Shown here: positions 46,283 to 55,297 of the stretch, one piece after another
How the letters are laid out: every line of letters starts with the position of its first letter
How positions within the stretch are numbered: position 1 is the first letter of the stretch
NCBI GenBank assembly: GCA_910577755.1
Contig: CAJTNL010000002.1
Location: 74,048 to 138,047 of the forward strand
Source of the DNA: an uncultured Eubacteriales bacterium
GTDB taxonomy: Bacteria; Bacillota; Clostridia; Oscillospirales; Acutalibacteraceae
Length of the DNA: 64,000 nt
Direction of reading: 5' to 3'
Made by a program: the position numbers and the translations under genes
Notes under the pieces: model-generated
Databases searched by the model: none
What the model was told of the DNA's origin: nothing
What the model saw: only the letters and a program-made list of their open reading frames with translations

Positions 46283-48208
46283 ATGGAACTGGAAGATTAT
46301 CAATTTACAAAACAGGAATTAAAGTATCTGGCGCTGCTGTCAGAAAAATATCCAACTATACAGTCGGTTTGTACCGAGATTATCAATTTAAAGGCCATTT
46401 TAAACTTACCTAAAGGTACCGAACATTTTATGAGTGACGTTCACGGAGAGTATGAAGCGTTCTATCATATCATCAATAACTGTTCCGGCGTTATCCATGA
46501 AAAAGTGGATATGATTTTTAATAACAGATTAAGTGTACAGGAACGTTCAGAATTATGCACGCTTATTTATTATCCGGAAGAGCGTCTGAATATTATACAC
46601 GATACCATTGGCGATTTGGAAAGCTGGTATAAAATAACACTCAATCAGTTAATAGAAATTTGTAAATTGGTGGCATCTAAATATACACGTTCTAAAGTCA
46701 GAAAAGCGCTACCTAAAGAGTTTAGCTATATTATTGATGAGTTGTTACATTCGGTAGAGGGAGATAATAACCAAGAAACGTATCATGGTAATATTATGGA
46801 TACGATTATCAGCATCCATAATGCAGATGAATTTATCGTTGCACTGGCAACACTGATTAAACGTTTGGCGGTTGACCGTTTGCATATTGTGGGCGATATT
46901 TTCGACCGTGGTCCTCGTGCGGATGGTATTATGGATATGCTCATGGAGCATCATGCAGTTGATATTCAATGGGGAAACCATGATATTTTATGGATGGGCG
47001 CTGCCGCAGGACACCCTGCCTGTGTGGCGACGGTTGTGAAAACAAGCGTATCTCATAAACGTCTTGATACGTTAGAAGGTGGTTACGGTATCAGTTTGCG
47101 TCCGCTCACGTTGTTTGCAACACAAACTTATGTTAATTGTAAGACTACTCATGAGGCTATGCATAGAGCTATTGCCATTATATTATTTAAAGCAGAGGCG
47201 GAAGTGATTAAACGTCATCCTGAATATGAGATGCAGGAGCGTTTGCTTTTGCATAAAATCGATTATCAAAATCAGTGTATTACTATCTGCGGTCAAACTT
47301 ATACGCTTTCTACTGTAGATTTTCCGACAATTGATCCAGAAAATCCGTATGCTTTAACTGATGAAGAACAAAGTGTTTTGAACGGGCTTGTTAATGCATT
47401 TTTAGAAAGCGACCGGTTACATCGTCATATGAAATTTTTATATGGCTACGGTAGCATTTATAAACGTTTTAATCAGAATTTATTGTTTCATGCCTGCATA
47501 CCAATGACAAAAGACGGTGAATTCGCTTCATTTGAATTTGAAGGAAGACATGTGAAAGGCAAAGAGTTATTGGATTTAGCTGATGAAATTACGCGTAAGG
47601 CTTACTTTAGTGTAAAAGAAAACCAAAAACAGAAATACGGAGATTTTGTTTGGTATTTGTGGTGCGGTAAAACCTCGCCTTTGTTTGGTAAAGCGCGAAT
47701 GACGACATTTGAACGGATGTTTATTTCAGATAAATCCAGTTGGACTGAAGAAAAAGACCCTTATTATACTTTTTGTGAGTCCGAGGAAACCTGCAATAAA
47801 ATTCTGGAAGAGTTTCATTTGACACAGGGATTTTCTCACATTATAAATGGCCATGTGCCGGTAAAGGTCATGAAAGGCGAGAGTCCAATTAAAGCCAATG
47901 GAAAACTTATTGTTATTGACGGTGGATTTTGTAAAGCATACCAAAAAACAACGGGTATCGCAGGATATACTTTGATTTATAATTCACGTGGTATGCGTAT
48001 TGTATCTCATACATCGTTTAGAAGTATTAAAGAAGCAATTGAAGAACATGTGGATATCGAATCTAGTTCAGAGTTTTTTGAGACCAATGGTACTCGTCTT
48101 CTTGTGGTAGACACTGATATTGGTGAAAACATTAGTAGCGCTATTTATGATTTATCCTTGCTGCTTACAGCATACCGTAAAGGTTTGCTTATCCCCGGTG
48201 ACGAATAG
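46283..48208 (+). CDS. fbp: Fructose-1,6-bisphosphatase, class III
   Basis: ATG at 46283 follows AAAGGG with a 9-nt gap; the ATG at 46259 has no site. The 641-residue protein carries metal-binding motifs of the calcineurin-like fold (SDVHGEYEA, GDIFDRGPRADG, GNHDILWMG) and an extended insertion typical of the Firmicute class III enzyme. It hydrolyses fructose 1,6-bisphosphate in gluconeogenesis and pairs logically with pyruvate carboxylase in the same window. The gene ends in a very long palindrome at 48242-48289. Confidence 0.94.
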   Translation: MELEDYQFTKQELKYLALLSEKYPTIQSVCTEIINLKAILNLPKGTEHFMSDVHGEYEAFYHIINNCSGVIHEKVDMIFNNRLSVQERSELCTLIYYPEERLNIIHDTIGDLESWYKITLNQLIEICKLVASKYTRSKVRKALPKEFSYIIDELLHSVEGDNNQETYHGNIMDTIISIHNADEFIVALATLIKRLAVDRLHIVGDIFDRGPRADGIMDMLMEHHAVDIQWGNHDILWMGAAAGHPACVATVVKTSVSHKRLDTLEGGYGISLRPLTLFATQTYVNCKTTHEAMHRAIAIILFKAEAEVIKRHPEYEMQERLLLHKIDYQNQCITICGQTYTLSTVDFPTIDPENPYALTDEEQSVLNGLVNAFLESDRLHRHMKFLYGYGSIYKRFNQNLLFHACIPMTKDGEFASFEFEGRHVKGKELLDLADEITRKAYFSVKENQKQKYGDFVWYLWCGKTSPLFGKARMTTFERMFISDKSSWTEEKDPYYTFCESEETCNKILEEFHLTQGFSHIINGHVPVKVMKGESPIKANGKLIVIDGGFCKAYQKTTGIAGYTLIYNSRGMRIVSHTSFRSIKEAIEEHVDIESSSEFFETNGTRLLVVDTDIGENISSAIYDLSLLLTAYRKGLLIPGDE

Positions 48209-48241
48209 CATTTCATAGTGGTTTTTAAAATGAAAAAATAC

Positions 48242-48289
48242 TGTTTATAGAAAACCCTCCAATTATAATTGGAGGGTTTTCTATAAACA
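48242..48289. terminator. 48-bp perfect palindrome after fbp
   Basis: The palindrome is centred between 48265 and 48266 and includes the arm AGAAAACCCTCCAATT. No mismatch and no separate loop. It can act as a terminator in both directions, though T tracts are inside the stem. Confidence 0.8.
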
Positions 48290-48365
48290 AAAATATAGCA
48301 TCACAATTTTAGCTTTTTGTAGTGTGGTATCATGGTTATATGCTATATACTATTTTTCAAAAAGA

Positions 48366-48399
48366 AAGTACCATATAATACATGTATTATATGGTACTT
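48366..48399. terminator. 34-bp perfect palindrome
   Basis: AAGTACCATATAATACA and its complement meet at the centre at 48382/48383. It is just beyond the stop codon of the minus-strand NTF2-like gene; on that strand it ends TACTTTCTTTTT, so it probably terminates that operon. Confidence 0.75.
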
Positions 48400-48422
48400 A
48401 CAATATCCGTACAGTTGATTGG

Positions 48423-48761
48423 TTATAATGGGAAAATATTCATACGTTTAATTTTGCCTGTGTCTCCAATGGAAGAAATAATGGCAGTAACGGGAACAAA
48501 TTTTTGTTGATACATAATGAAATAAGAAACTGTATTTGGTTCTTGGTATTGTATATCCATAATCTGAAAAGGTCCTCCGTTAAAACCAAACCTATGGTGG
48601 AACATCATATCCACAGCCATTCTGCCCTCTAAGTGAATGGTGTCAAGTCCTACTTTATTGACAGAGGAATCATGCAGTACACCTTTTTCTTCAAAAAGCT
48701 CAGATAGAGCGACGTTATTGCCTTTTTGCATGCAATCAATATATTGTTCCAGTAAAGTCAT
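48423..48761 (-). CDS. NTF2-like (SnoaL/ketosteroid-isomerase fold) protein
   Basis: The 112-residue protein has a cone-shaped NTF2-like pattern: an N-terminal helix (LLEQYIDCMQKGNNVALSELF), a short beta-hairpin with EGRMAVDMMFHHRF, then beta strands ending FVPVTAIISSIG. Such domains bind or isomerise small hydrophobic ligands, including ketosteroids. The gene is 21 nt downstream of the steroid-dehydrogenase-like SDR and is co-transcribed, so a link with the same substrate is plausible but not shown. Confidence 0.7.
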   Translation of the reverse strand: MTLLEQYIDCMQKGNNVALSELFEEKGVLHDSSVNKVGLDTIHLEGRMAVDMMFHHRFGFNGGPFQIMDIQYQEPNTVSYFIMYQQKFVPVTAIISSIGDTGKIKRMNIFPL

Positions 48762-48782
48762 AATGATAGTCTCCTTTCACAA

Positions 48783-49556
48783 TTAGAATCGTTCAGATCG
48801 TAGCAGCGCATCAATACCGCCGTCAACAAATAAAATGATGCCATTGATACCGCTTGCCATTGGTGATGACAAAAATATAATACTGTTTGCAATTTCTTCC
48901 GCGTCCAAAAATTCTTTTGTACCGTATCTTGTTGGAATGGGAATTAGTAACGCGGATTCTTTTTGTTCCGGTGTCATGTTCTGTGTCATTGGTGTTGTTG
49001 TATTGCCGGGTGCAACGGCGTTGATACGAGTACCGTCTACCGCCCATGATGCGGAAGTACGTCGCATCCAACGGGCCAATGCATGTTTTGAGGTGCTGTA
49101 ACATACAGGACCAGCCTGAGGAGGAATAGTTTGTGCAATTTGTGTAAAGCTGTCTTCATTATGAATGTTAGTGAGCATATCAACCCAGTCTTTGCGTATA
49201 TAGGGAAAGGTAATAGAGTTTGATGACGTTAAGACGCAATTGCCGCGTTTCTTTTTTAGCAATGGCCGCATACCTTCGGCAAGTTCAGTGGCTGCAAAGT
49301 AGTTGAGAGAAAACAGAGTAGTAGCAGGCACTGTGGGACCTACCCCGGCATTGCTGATAAAGCAGTCAATACCGTCTGGATAGCGTTTAAATACCTCGTT
49401 AATTGCACCTTGCCGTCCTTCTTTGGAAGAAAGATCAGCAGTATAATCTCCGTCTTTATAGTCAATATTAAAGACTTCATGCCCCTGCTCCTGTAATTTT
49501 TCTCTGGTAGCAGCACCAATACCTGTGGTGCCTCCGGTAATTACATAGATTGCCAT
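48783..49556 (-). CDS. SDR oxidoreductase, 3-alpha-hydroxysteroid dehydrogenase-like
   Basis: The 257-residue Rossmann protein has the cofactor motif GGTTGIGAATREKLQEQGH (8-26), the catalytic Ser in TSSNS and the Tyr-Lys pair YSTSK. Its opening and its ADLSSKEGRQ stretch closely follow the 3-alpha-hydroxysteroid dehydrogenase/carbonyl reductase of Comamonas, and the ending FVDGGIDALLRSERF resembles the same protein. The substrate may be a steroid, bile acid or another carbonyl compound; the family is broad. It leads a two-gene operon with the NTF2-like gene. The start has an AGGTAT site close upstream. Confidence 0.86.
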   Translation of the reverse strand: MAIYVITGGTTGIGAATREKLQEQGHEVFNIDYKDGDYTADLSSKEGRQGAINEVFKRYPDGIDCFISNAGVGPTVPATTLFSLNYFAATELAEGMRPLLKKKRGNCVLTSSNSITFPYIRKDWVDMLTNIHNEDSFTQIAQTIPPQAGPVCYSTSKHALARWMRRTSASWAVDGTRINAVAPGNTTTPMTQNMTPEQKESALLIPIPTRYGTKEFLDAEEIANSIIFLSSPMASGINGIILFVDGGIDALLRSERF

Positions 49557-49856
49557 AAATGGATACCTCCAAATTCCTTAAGTTTTATTTAATTTTTACT
49601 GTATCATATGCTAATATGATTGTCAATTTGGTTTATTATTTCACAATATTACGCAAATTATATTTGTTTTTACCATAAATTAAATCATAGTGCTTTTTAT
49701 TTGGAAAACGGTGAATAAAAATATGTATTTATTGAGAGCTTTGTGTCGAATTGTTCCTTTTTAGATTTTGTGATTCGTAAAGGGAAAAGGTTATAATAGA
49801 CGGTATTTTGGAATATGCTTCCAATGGAATGGTATCAAGATAAGGAGATTCGGTAT

Positions 49857-50738
49857 ATGTATTGTTCTTTTAAGTGTAAAAGAAACATATTTATTTTGTT
49901 TTGTATTTCTTTTTTTGTTATTTTGATTGGCGGTGGATTGGGAATACATACAGCCGTTAAGGCAGCGCAGGCAAATCAGGAAATGTCTGCAGGAATTAAA
50001 CTACCAATCGTTATGTATCACAGTATACTAAAAGATAGCAAAAGACAAGGCAAATATGTTATTTCCCCAGACATGTTAGAAAGAGATATAAAATATTTAA
50101 ACGAAAATGGGTATACCCCTGTTTTTATGCAGGAAGTGATTGATTATGTTATAAATGGTCATCCTTTACCAGAAAAACCAATTGTGCTGTCATTTGATGA
50201 TGGATATTATAACAACTATACCTATGCATATCCGTTGGCGCAGCAATACCATGCAAAAATTGTAATTGCGCCTATTATTGCACAAACAGAAAAGTATAGT
50301 GAAATGAAAGTTGAGAATGCAAACTATGGTCATATCACATGGGGGAAAATGAAAGAGATGGTAGAATCTGGTTATGTAGAGATTCAAAATCATACTTATG
50401 ATTTACATTCCAGTAATAAAGAGCGCGTGGGTATTCAAAAGAGAAAAGGAGAAACCGAGAGCGCTTATGAGCATCTAATTACGCAGGATATACAAATGGC
50501 ACAAGATCAAATTCAAGCGCACATTGGTATCGTGCCAAATACCTTTGTCTATCCTTTTGGCGCTTTTTCTGACACTTCTGAAGATTATATTCGTAAATTA
50601 GGGTTTCAGTCTACGCTGACATGTGTAAGTCGTGTGAATATGCTGACAAATGACCCAGAATGTTTATATGGTTTAGGACGCTATTTGCGCACCAACGAGA
50701 GTGACAGTCAAACTTTTTTTCAGAATATATTGGAGTAA
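49857..50738 (+). CDS. Polysaccharide deacetylase with N-terminal membrane anchor
   Basis: ATG at 49857 follows AAGGAG with a 9-nt gap. One membrane segment (about 12-30, IFILFCISFFVILIGGGLGI) anchors or exports the rest. The NodB homology domain has the metal triad Asp in FDDGY, His in HTYDLH and the landmark YPFGAFS. It removes acetyl groups from a cell-wall sugar polymer; peptidoglycan is the usual substrate in Firmicutes. The short gap (61 nt) to the amidase gene suggests co-transcription in wall remodelling, perhaps in sporulation. Confidence 0.9.
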   Translation: MYCSFKCKRNIFILFCISFFVILIGGGLGIHTAVKAAQANQEMSAGIKLPIVMYHSILKDSKRQGKYVISPDMLERDIKYLNENGYTPVFMQEVIDYVINGHPLPEKPIVLSFDDGYYNNYTYAYPLAQQYHAKIVIAPIIAQTEKYSEMKVENANYGHITWGKMKEMVESGYVEIQNHTYDLHSSNKERVGIQKRKGETESAYEHLITQDIQMAQDQIQAHIGIVPNTFVYPFGAFSDTSEDYIRKLGFQSTLTCVSRVNMLTNDPECLYGLGRYLRTNESDSQTFFQNILE

Positions 50739-50799
50739 TCTGTTATTTTTGTTCCTAAAAGGAAAATGCAGCATATACTGTGGAAAAGGAGGATTTTAT

Positions 50800-51543
50800 A
50801 TGCCTAAAATATTTTTAAGCCCATCTTTGCAGCCTTTTAATGAGTATAGTGGCGGAGGCAATGAGCAGGAGTATATGAATAAAATTGCTGATGCTATGAT
50901 TCCATATTTACGGACTAACGGTATTGTGTATACTAGAAATAAAATTGGGACCAACGTGGGGCAGTCAATTCGTGATTCAAATGCAAATGATTATGATTTT
51001 CACCTTGCAATTCATTCTAATGCAGGACCGGAATCTTTAGCAGGTCAACTGCAGGGAACCGATGTATATTACTATACGGATAGTTCTTTTGGAAAAAGGG
51101 CTGCTCAAATTATAGCGGATAACTTTAAAGAGATTTATCCCAATCCGGATATGGTGAAAATTGTGTCGACCAAGACTTTGGCAGAGGTGACGAAAACTAA
51201 TGCGCCGGCTGTGCTAATTGAAGTTGCGTACCATGATAATCCGGAAGATGCCGAGTGGATTCGCACGCATGTGCAGGAGATAGCTGCAAATTTGGTGAAG
51301 TCGTTAACTGAAATATTTGCCATTCCCTTTATTGCCATACCGCAGCTGGAGCGTAACGGAGTTGTTACAACACAAAGCACAGCTCTCAATATTCGCAGTA
51401 GACCTGACTTAAACGCTGCGATTGTCGGTCAGGCTCCAAAAGGGGCTTCTTTAAAAGTATTGGGAAAATGGCAAAACTGGTATGTGGTAAATTATCAAGG
51501 TACTGTAGGGTATGCTAGCAGCGATTATATTACTGTAACATAA
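50800..51543 (+). CDS. N-acetylmuramoyl-L-alanine amidase-like protein with SH3 domain
   Basis: ATG at 50800 follows AAGGAGG. The 247-residue protein begins directly with the Amidase_3-like fold (KIFLSPSLQPFNEYSGGGNE) without a signal peptide, contains the Zn-ligand region HLAIHSNAG and the C-terminal Glu motif LIEVAYHDN, and ends in an SH3b domain (about 178-247, ALNIRSRPDLNAAIVGQAPK). The first zinc-binding His, normally in a GHGG motif, is not seen; the equivalent place is LQPFN. Others in Oscillospiraceae share this variant. A cytoplasmic, possibly forespore, location is likely. Confidence 0.83.
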   Translation: MPKIFLSPSLQPFNEYSGGGNEQEYMNKIADAMIPYLRTNGIVYTRNKIGTNVGQSIRDSNANDYDFHLAIHSNAGPESLAGQLQGTDVYYYTDSSFGKRAAQIIADNFKEIYPNPDMVKIVSTKTLAEVTKTNAPAVLIEVAYHDNPEDAEWIRTHVQEIAANLVKSLTEIFAIPFIAIPQLERNGVVTTQSTALNIRSRPDLNAAIVGQAPKGASLKVLGKWQNWYVVNYQGTVGYASSDYITVT

Positions 51544-51661
51544 TGATAAAACGATAAATCATCAGATTTTGGTATGTATATGGTGTATACGGGATTTTCA
51601 TTGATACTCAATACATTTCGTACTATAATAAAAAATAAGAATTGTGAAAAGTGGTGACGGA

Positions 51662-52840
51662 ATGCAAATATATTGCAGTGCTATTATTCCTGCAGCAGGA
51701 AATTCAACCCGAATGGGTATTGGAACATCGAAACAGTTTTTAAAGCTATTAGAAAAACCGGCTATTTCATATACATTATCTGCCTTGGAACAAGCCGATC
51801 AAGTATATGAAATTGTGCTTGTTTGTAGGGAAGAGGATCAGCGCCGATTTGAAAATTGTGTGAAAATTGCGGGTGTTACAAAACCGGTGCGTTTTGCTAG
51901 AGGAGGATGCACAAGGCAACAATCTGTTTGGACCGGTATACAGTTAGCTTCTGAAAGTGCAACGCATTTTGTGATACACGATGGGGCAAGACCATTGATT
52001 ACGCCTGAGTTGATTGAAAAAGTAATTGAAGATGCTATGGTGTATCAGGCGGCTGCATTGGCAGTTCGCATGAAAGACACAATTAAAATTGCAGATAGTA
52101 ACGAGTTTGCCATTGAAACACCGGACAGAAGTCTATTGTGGGCAGTGCAAACTCCTCAGGTTTTTGAAAAGACAAGCTATTTGTATGCTATTAAACAGGC
52201 AGTGCTTCTCAATAAAGACTATACGGATGATTGTCAGCTTATGGAGCAAATTGGTATTCCTGTTCATTTATGTGAAAGTGATTATGATAATATTAAACTA
52301 ACGACTTTTGATGATGTGTTTATTGCTGAGTCTATTTTGCAGAAACGGAGACAGAAGCATAGGAGGGATACTGTGAGAATTGGGCATGGATACGATGTAC
52401 ATAAACTGGTACAAGGCCGCAAGCTGGTTTTAGGAGGAGTCACGATTCCCCATGAAACAGGTTTACTGGGACATTCTGATGCAGATGTGTTAACTCATGC
52501 TGTGGCAGATGCGTTGTTGGGAGCAGCGGCTTTGGGGGATATAGGAAGCTTATTTCCTGACCATGATCTGCAATATAAGGATGCGGACAGTATTGTGCTG
52601 TTAAAGGAAGTTTGCAAACAATTAAAGCAAAACGGGTTTAGTGTGGAAAATATAGATGCGACAATTCTTGCGCAGGCTCCCAAATTAAAGCCATATATAG
52701 ACAAGATGCGTCATAATCTGGCGAAAGCCTGCGAAATTGACATTAACAGGTTGAGTGTAAAAGCAACCACAGAAGAAAGGCTTGGCTTTACCGGCAGAAA
52801 AGAGGGGATTGCCGCACATGCTGTGTGCTTAATAAAATAA
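51662..52840 (+). CDS. ispDF: Bifunctional IspD/IspF, MEP isoprenoid pathway
   Basis: One ORF joins IspD (about 1-235: AIIPAAGNSTRMG, the cytidylyltransferase glycine loop; HDGARPL) and IspF (about 240-392: RIGHGYDVHKL and GHSDADVLTHA, the zinc-binding His residues). It converts MEP to CDP-ME (IspD) and CDP-MEP to MEcPP (IspF). The two steps are not consecutive, so IspE must be elsewhere. ATG 51662 is preferred over GTG 51644 because of better spacing from the GGTGACGG-like site. The gene is likely read together with DUF3343-csd downstream (54 nt gap). Confidence 0.93.
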   Translation: MQIYCSAIIPAAGNSTRMGIGTSKQFLKLLEKPAISYTLSALEQADQVYEIVLVCREEDQRRFENCVKIAGVTKPVRFARGGCTRQQSVWTGIQLASESATHFVIHDGARPLITPELIEKVIEDAMVYQAAALAVRMKDTIKIADSNEFAIETPDRSLLWAVQTPQVFEKTSYLYAIKQAVLLNKDYTDDCQLMEQIGIPVHLCESDYDNIKLTTFDDVFIAESILQKRRQKHRRDTVRIGHGYDVHKLVQGRKLVLGGVTIPHETGLLGHSDADVLTHAVADALLGAAALGDIGSLFPDHDLQYKDADSIVLLKEVCKQLKQNGFSVENIDATILAQAPKLKPYIDKMRHNLAKACEIDINRLSVKATTEERLGFTGRKEGIAAHAVCLIK

Positions 52841-52894
52841 ACAAAATCTGTCTGCTTCGCATATTCTGTAATAAAAACAGAGAGGTGATTCTTT

Positions 52895-53125
52895 ATGAGT
52901 AAACCCTTAATTATGGTAAACTCTATCACATATGCAATTAAAAGCAGAGATATACTATACAGAAAAGGGATAAAAGCTTATGTGGAGCGCATACCGCATA
53001 CTAGCAGGACAACAGGATGTGGATATGGTATCTATGTACCAGACAAAACAGAAGAGGCGGTACAGCTTTTATCGGACAGCGGTATTCGCATAACAGGAAG
53101 AATGGAACGGGCTGATATACAATGA
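52895..53125 (+). CDS. DUF3343 small protein (putative sulfur/selenium carrier-like)
   Basis: The 76-residue protein begins MSKPLIMVNSITYAIKSRDI and has the conserved Cys42 in a TTGCGYG motif. In Firmicutes the family is typically encoded beside a cysteine desulfurase, and it overlaps that gene here by 4 nt. It is proposed to accept persulfide or selenium from its partner. AGAGGTGAT precedes the ATG. Confidence 0.85.
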   Translation: MSKPLIMVNSITYAIKSRDILYRKGIKAYVERIPHTSRTTGCGYGIYVPDKTEEAVQLLSDSGIRITGRMERADIQ

Positions 53126-54276
53126 TTTACTTGGATAATGCAGCTACTACTTTTCCAAAACCGCCGCAAGTAACTATGGCAATGAGCAGAGCAATGTCCA
53201 AATATGGGGCCAATCCCGGTAGAAGCGGTCATGCTATGTCTATACAAGCAGCGGAAGAAGTATATAAAAGTCGTCAGGCTGTTTCAGACCTTTTTCATGC
53301 AGGCGGCGCTGAATGTGTTGTTTTTACACTGAATTGTACGCAAGCAATCAATATAGTATTAAAAGGACATGTTAAACCTGGGGATCATGTTGTTACATCT
53401 TGCTTGGAGCATAATGCAGTATCACGTCCGCTGCAAACAATGGCTGACAGAATGAACATTACATTTACTGAGGTTTCAGTTGTACCGGGGGATAATGACG
53501 CCACGGTACATGCATTCCGTCAGGCATTGCGGCCGAATACTACACTGATTATATGCATCCATGCTTCAAATGTATGGGGGATTCGCATGCCGGTTGAGCG
53601 CATTGCGGCTCTGGGACGAGAATACGGCGTTCCTATATTGGTAGATGCAGCCCAGTCTGCGGGGGTATTACCTATTGATTTAGGCGATTCTGGTATTGAT
53701 TTTTTGTGTACTGCTGGGCATAAGGGGTTATATGGACCGATGGGAACTGGAATTTTAATTGCAAAGGAAGGCGAAAACCTTCAAACAATTATTGAAGGAG
53801 GTACCGGTACTGAATCTGCATTTTATGAGCAGCCGAAGACAATGCCGGAGCATTTAGAAAGTGGTACACCTAATTTGGCGGGTATTGCAGGTTTGCACGC
53901 AGGTATAAATTTTGTACAAACTAGGACTATTCAAAAAATTTATATGCATGAAATGAAGCTGATTCAAACAGCATATGATAGCTTATCTAAAATTCATGGT
54001 GTAAAGCTATATACAAAGCGGCCCGATATGCAGCATTATGTTCCGGTACTTTCTTTCAATCTGGAGGGAAAAGAAAGCGAATGGGTTGGTCAAAGACTGA
54101 ATCGGATGGGTATTGCGGTGAGAGCGGGACTTCATTGTGCACCTGCTGCCCATAAGACTATGGGTACTTTGGAAGGCGGTGCGGTACGTATAGCACCATC
54201 AGCTTTTACAAAAGAAGTTGAGGTTCATAAATTAATACAATCTATATTCTACATGACAAAAAATCGTCAAATGTAG
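53122..54276 (+). CDS. Cysteine desulfurase (class V aminotransferase, CsdA/SufS-like)
   Basis: The 384-residue PLP enzyme opens with MIYLDNAATTFPKP. The PLP lysine is K201 in AGHKGLYGP, and the persulfide cysteine is C339 in RAGLHCAPAAH. It removes sulfur (or selenium) from cysteine (selenocysteine) and passes it to a carrier, presumably the overlapping DUF3343 protein. The gene group differs from the isc and suf operons, since no scaffold gene is adjacent. Selenium metabolism is one possible role. Confidence 0.9.
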   Translation: MIYLDNAATTFPKPPQVTMAMSRAMSKYGANPGRSGHAMSIQAAEEVYKSRQAVSDLFHAGGAECVVFTLNCTQAINIVLKGHVKPGDHVVTSCLEHNAVSRPLQTMADRMNITFTEVSVVPGDNDATVHAFRQALRPNTTLIICIHASNVWGIRMPVERIAALGREYGVPILVDAAQSAGVLPIDLGDSGIDFLCTAGHKGLYGPMGTGILIAKEGENLQTIIEGGTGTESAFYEQPKTMPEHLESGTPNLAGIAGLHAGINFVQTRTIQKIYMHEMKLIQTAYDSLSKIHGVKLYTKRPDMQHYVPVLSFNLEGKESEWVGQRLNRMGIAVRAGLHCAPAAHKTMGTLEGGAVRIAPSAFTKEVEVHKLIQSIFYMTKNRQM

Positions 54277-54406
54277 TAGGCATTGCATTTAATTTATGCT
54301 AAAATAGAAATAGAAAGTTTTAAATTAAGTTATTTTATGACAAACAGTTGCTGTCAAGGACGTTGAGAGATAGAAATGGGATAACCATTTGGAAGGACGA
54401 GAACGG

Positions 54407-55297
54407 ATGAATTTTATTACAAATATCTGGGATATCTTTTTGGGATTGATCATGTCGTTTCAGGTAACAGATGCACTGGATGTTATTTTGGTTTCATTCA
54501 TTATATATAATGCGATTAAATTGGTTCGAGAAACCAGAGCGGAACAATTGATCAAGGGTTTGCTGATTCTTTGTGCTGTTTGGGCAGCGGCGTATTATTT
54601 GCAACTGCATATGGTTAGTAATATACTCAGTTATATATTTCAGTTTGGTGTTATTGCAATTATTGTATTATTTCAGCCTGAGATACGCAGAGCGCTGGAA
54701 CAGTTAGGGCGAAAAGGAATTGGTAGCAAATATTGGTCTTTAGGTAATTTTTCTAAAGATACAGAGGAAGATCAGAAAAAATACCAGATATGTATTGATG
54801 CAACGGTAGATGGAATTTTAGAGTTGCAGCGGCTGAAAATGGGCGCATTGATTGTATTTGAAATGCAGACAAAGTTGGGTGATATTATTGGTTCTGGTAC
54901 AGTGATTAATGCTGAGCCCTCGGCTCAGATGATAGCCAATATATTTTTTAATAAAGCGCCGCTGCATGATGGAGCTGTAGTGGTTAGGGAAGGTATGATA
55001 TATGCTGCTGGCTGTATTTTGCCACTCACAAAAAGTGATAAAATTAGCGCTAATTTAGGTACAAGGCATCGTGCCGCATTAGGTATGAGCGAGGTTTCTG
55101 ACGCAGCGGTTGTAGTAGTTTCGGAAGAAACAGGACAAATTTCTTTTGCCAGAAAAAGTGTTCTTGCACGTAATTTTACAAAAGATACCCTAAAAAATGA
55201 GTTGGAAAAATTGCTTTTGTCTCAATTTTCCAATAAAACTGCCGGAGAGAAAAAATCTAAAAAATTTCCCTCTATTAAAAGGGGGAAGAAGAAATGA
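54407..55297 (+). CDS. cdaA: Diadenylate cyclase
   Basis: ATG at 54407 gives 296 residues. After two or three N-terminal membrane segments (about 10-30, 45-65 and 72-90) lies the DAC domain with DGA (188-190) and GTRHR (218-222), the nucleotide-binding motifs that make c-di-AMP from two ATP. CdaR, its regulator, is encoded just downstream and overlaps by 4 nt. c-di-AMP controls potassium uptake and wall stability in Firmicutes. Confidence 0.94.
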   Translation: MNFITNIWDIFLGLIMSFQVTDALDVILVSFIIYNAIKLVRETRAEQLIKGLLILCAVWAAAYYLQLHMVSNILSYIFQFGVIAIIVLFQPEIRRALEQLGRKGIGSKYWSLGNFSKDTEEDQKKYQICIDATVDGILELQRLKMGALIVFEMQTKLGDIIGSGTVINAEPSAQMIANIFFNKAPLHDGAVVVREGMIYAAGCILPLTKSDKISANLGTRHRAALGMSEVSDAAVVVVSEETGQISFARKSVLARNFTKDTLKNELEKLLLSQFSNKTAGEKKSKKFPSIKRGKKK

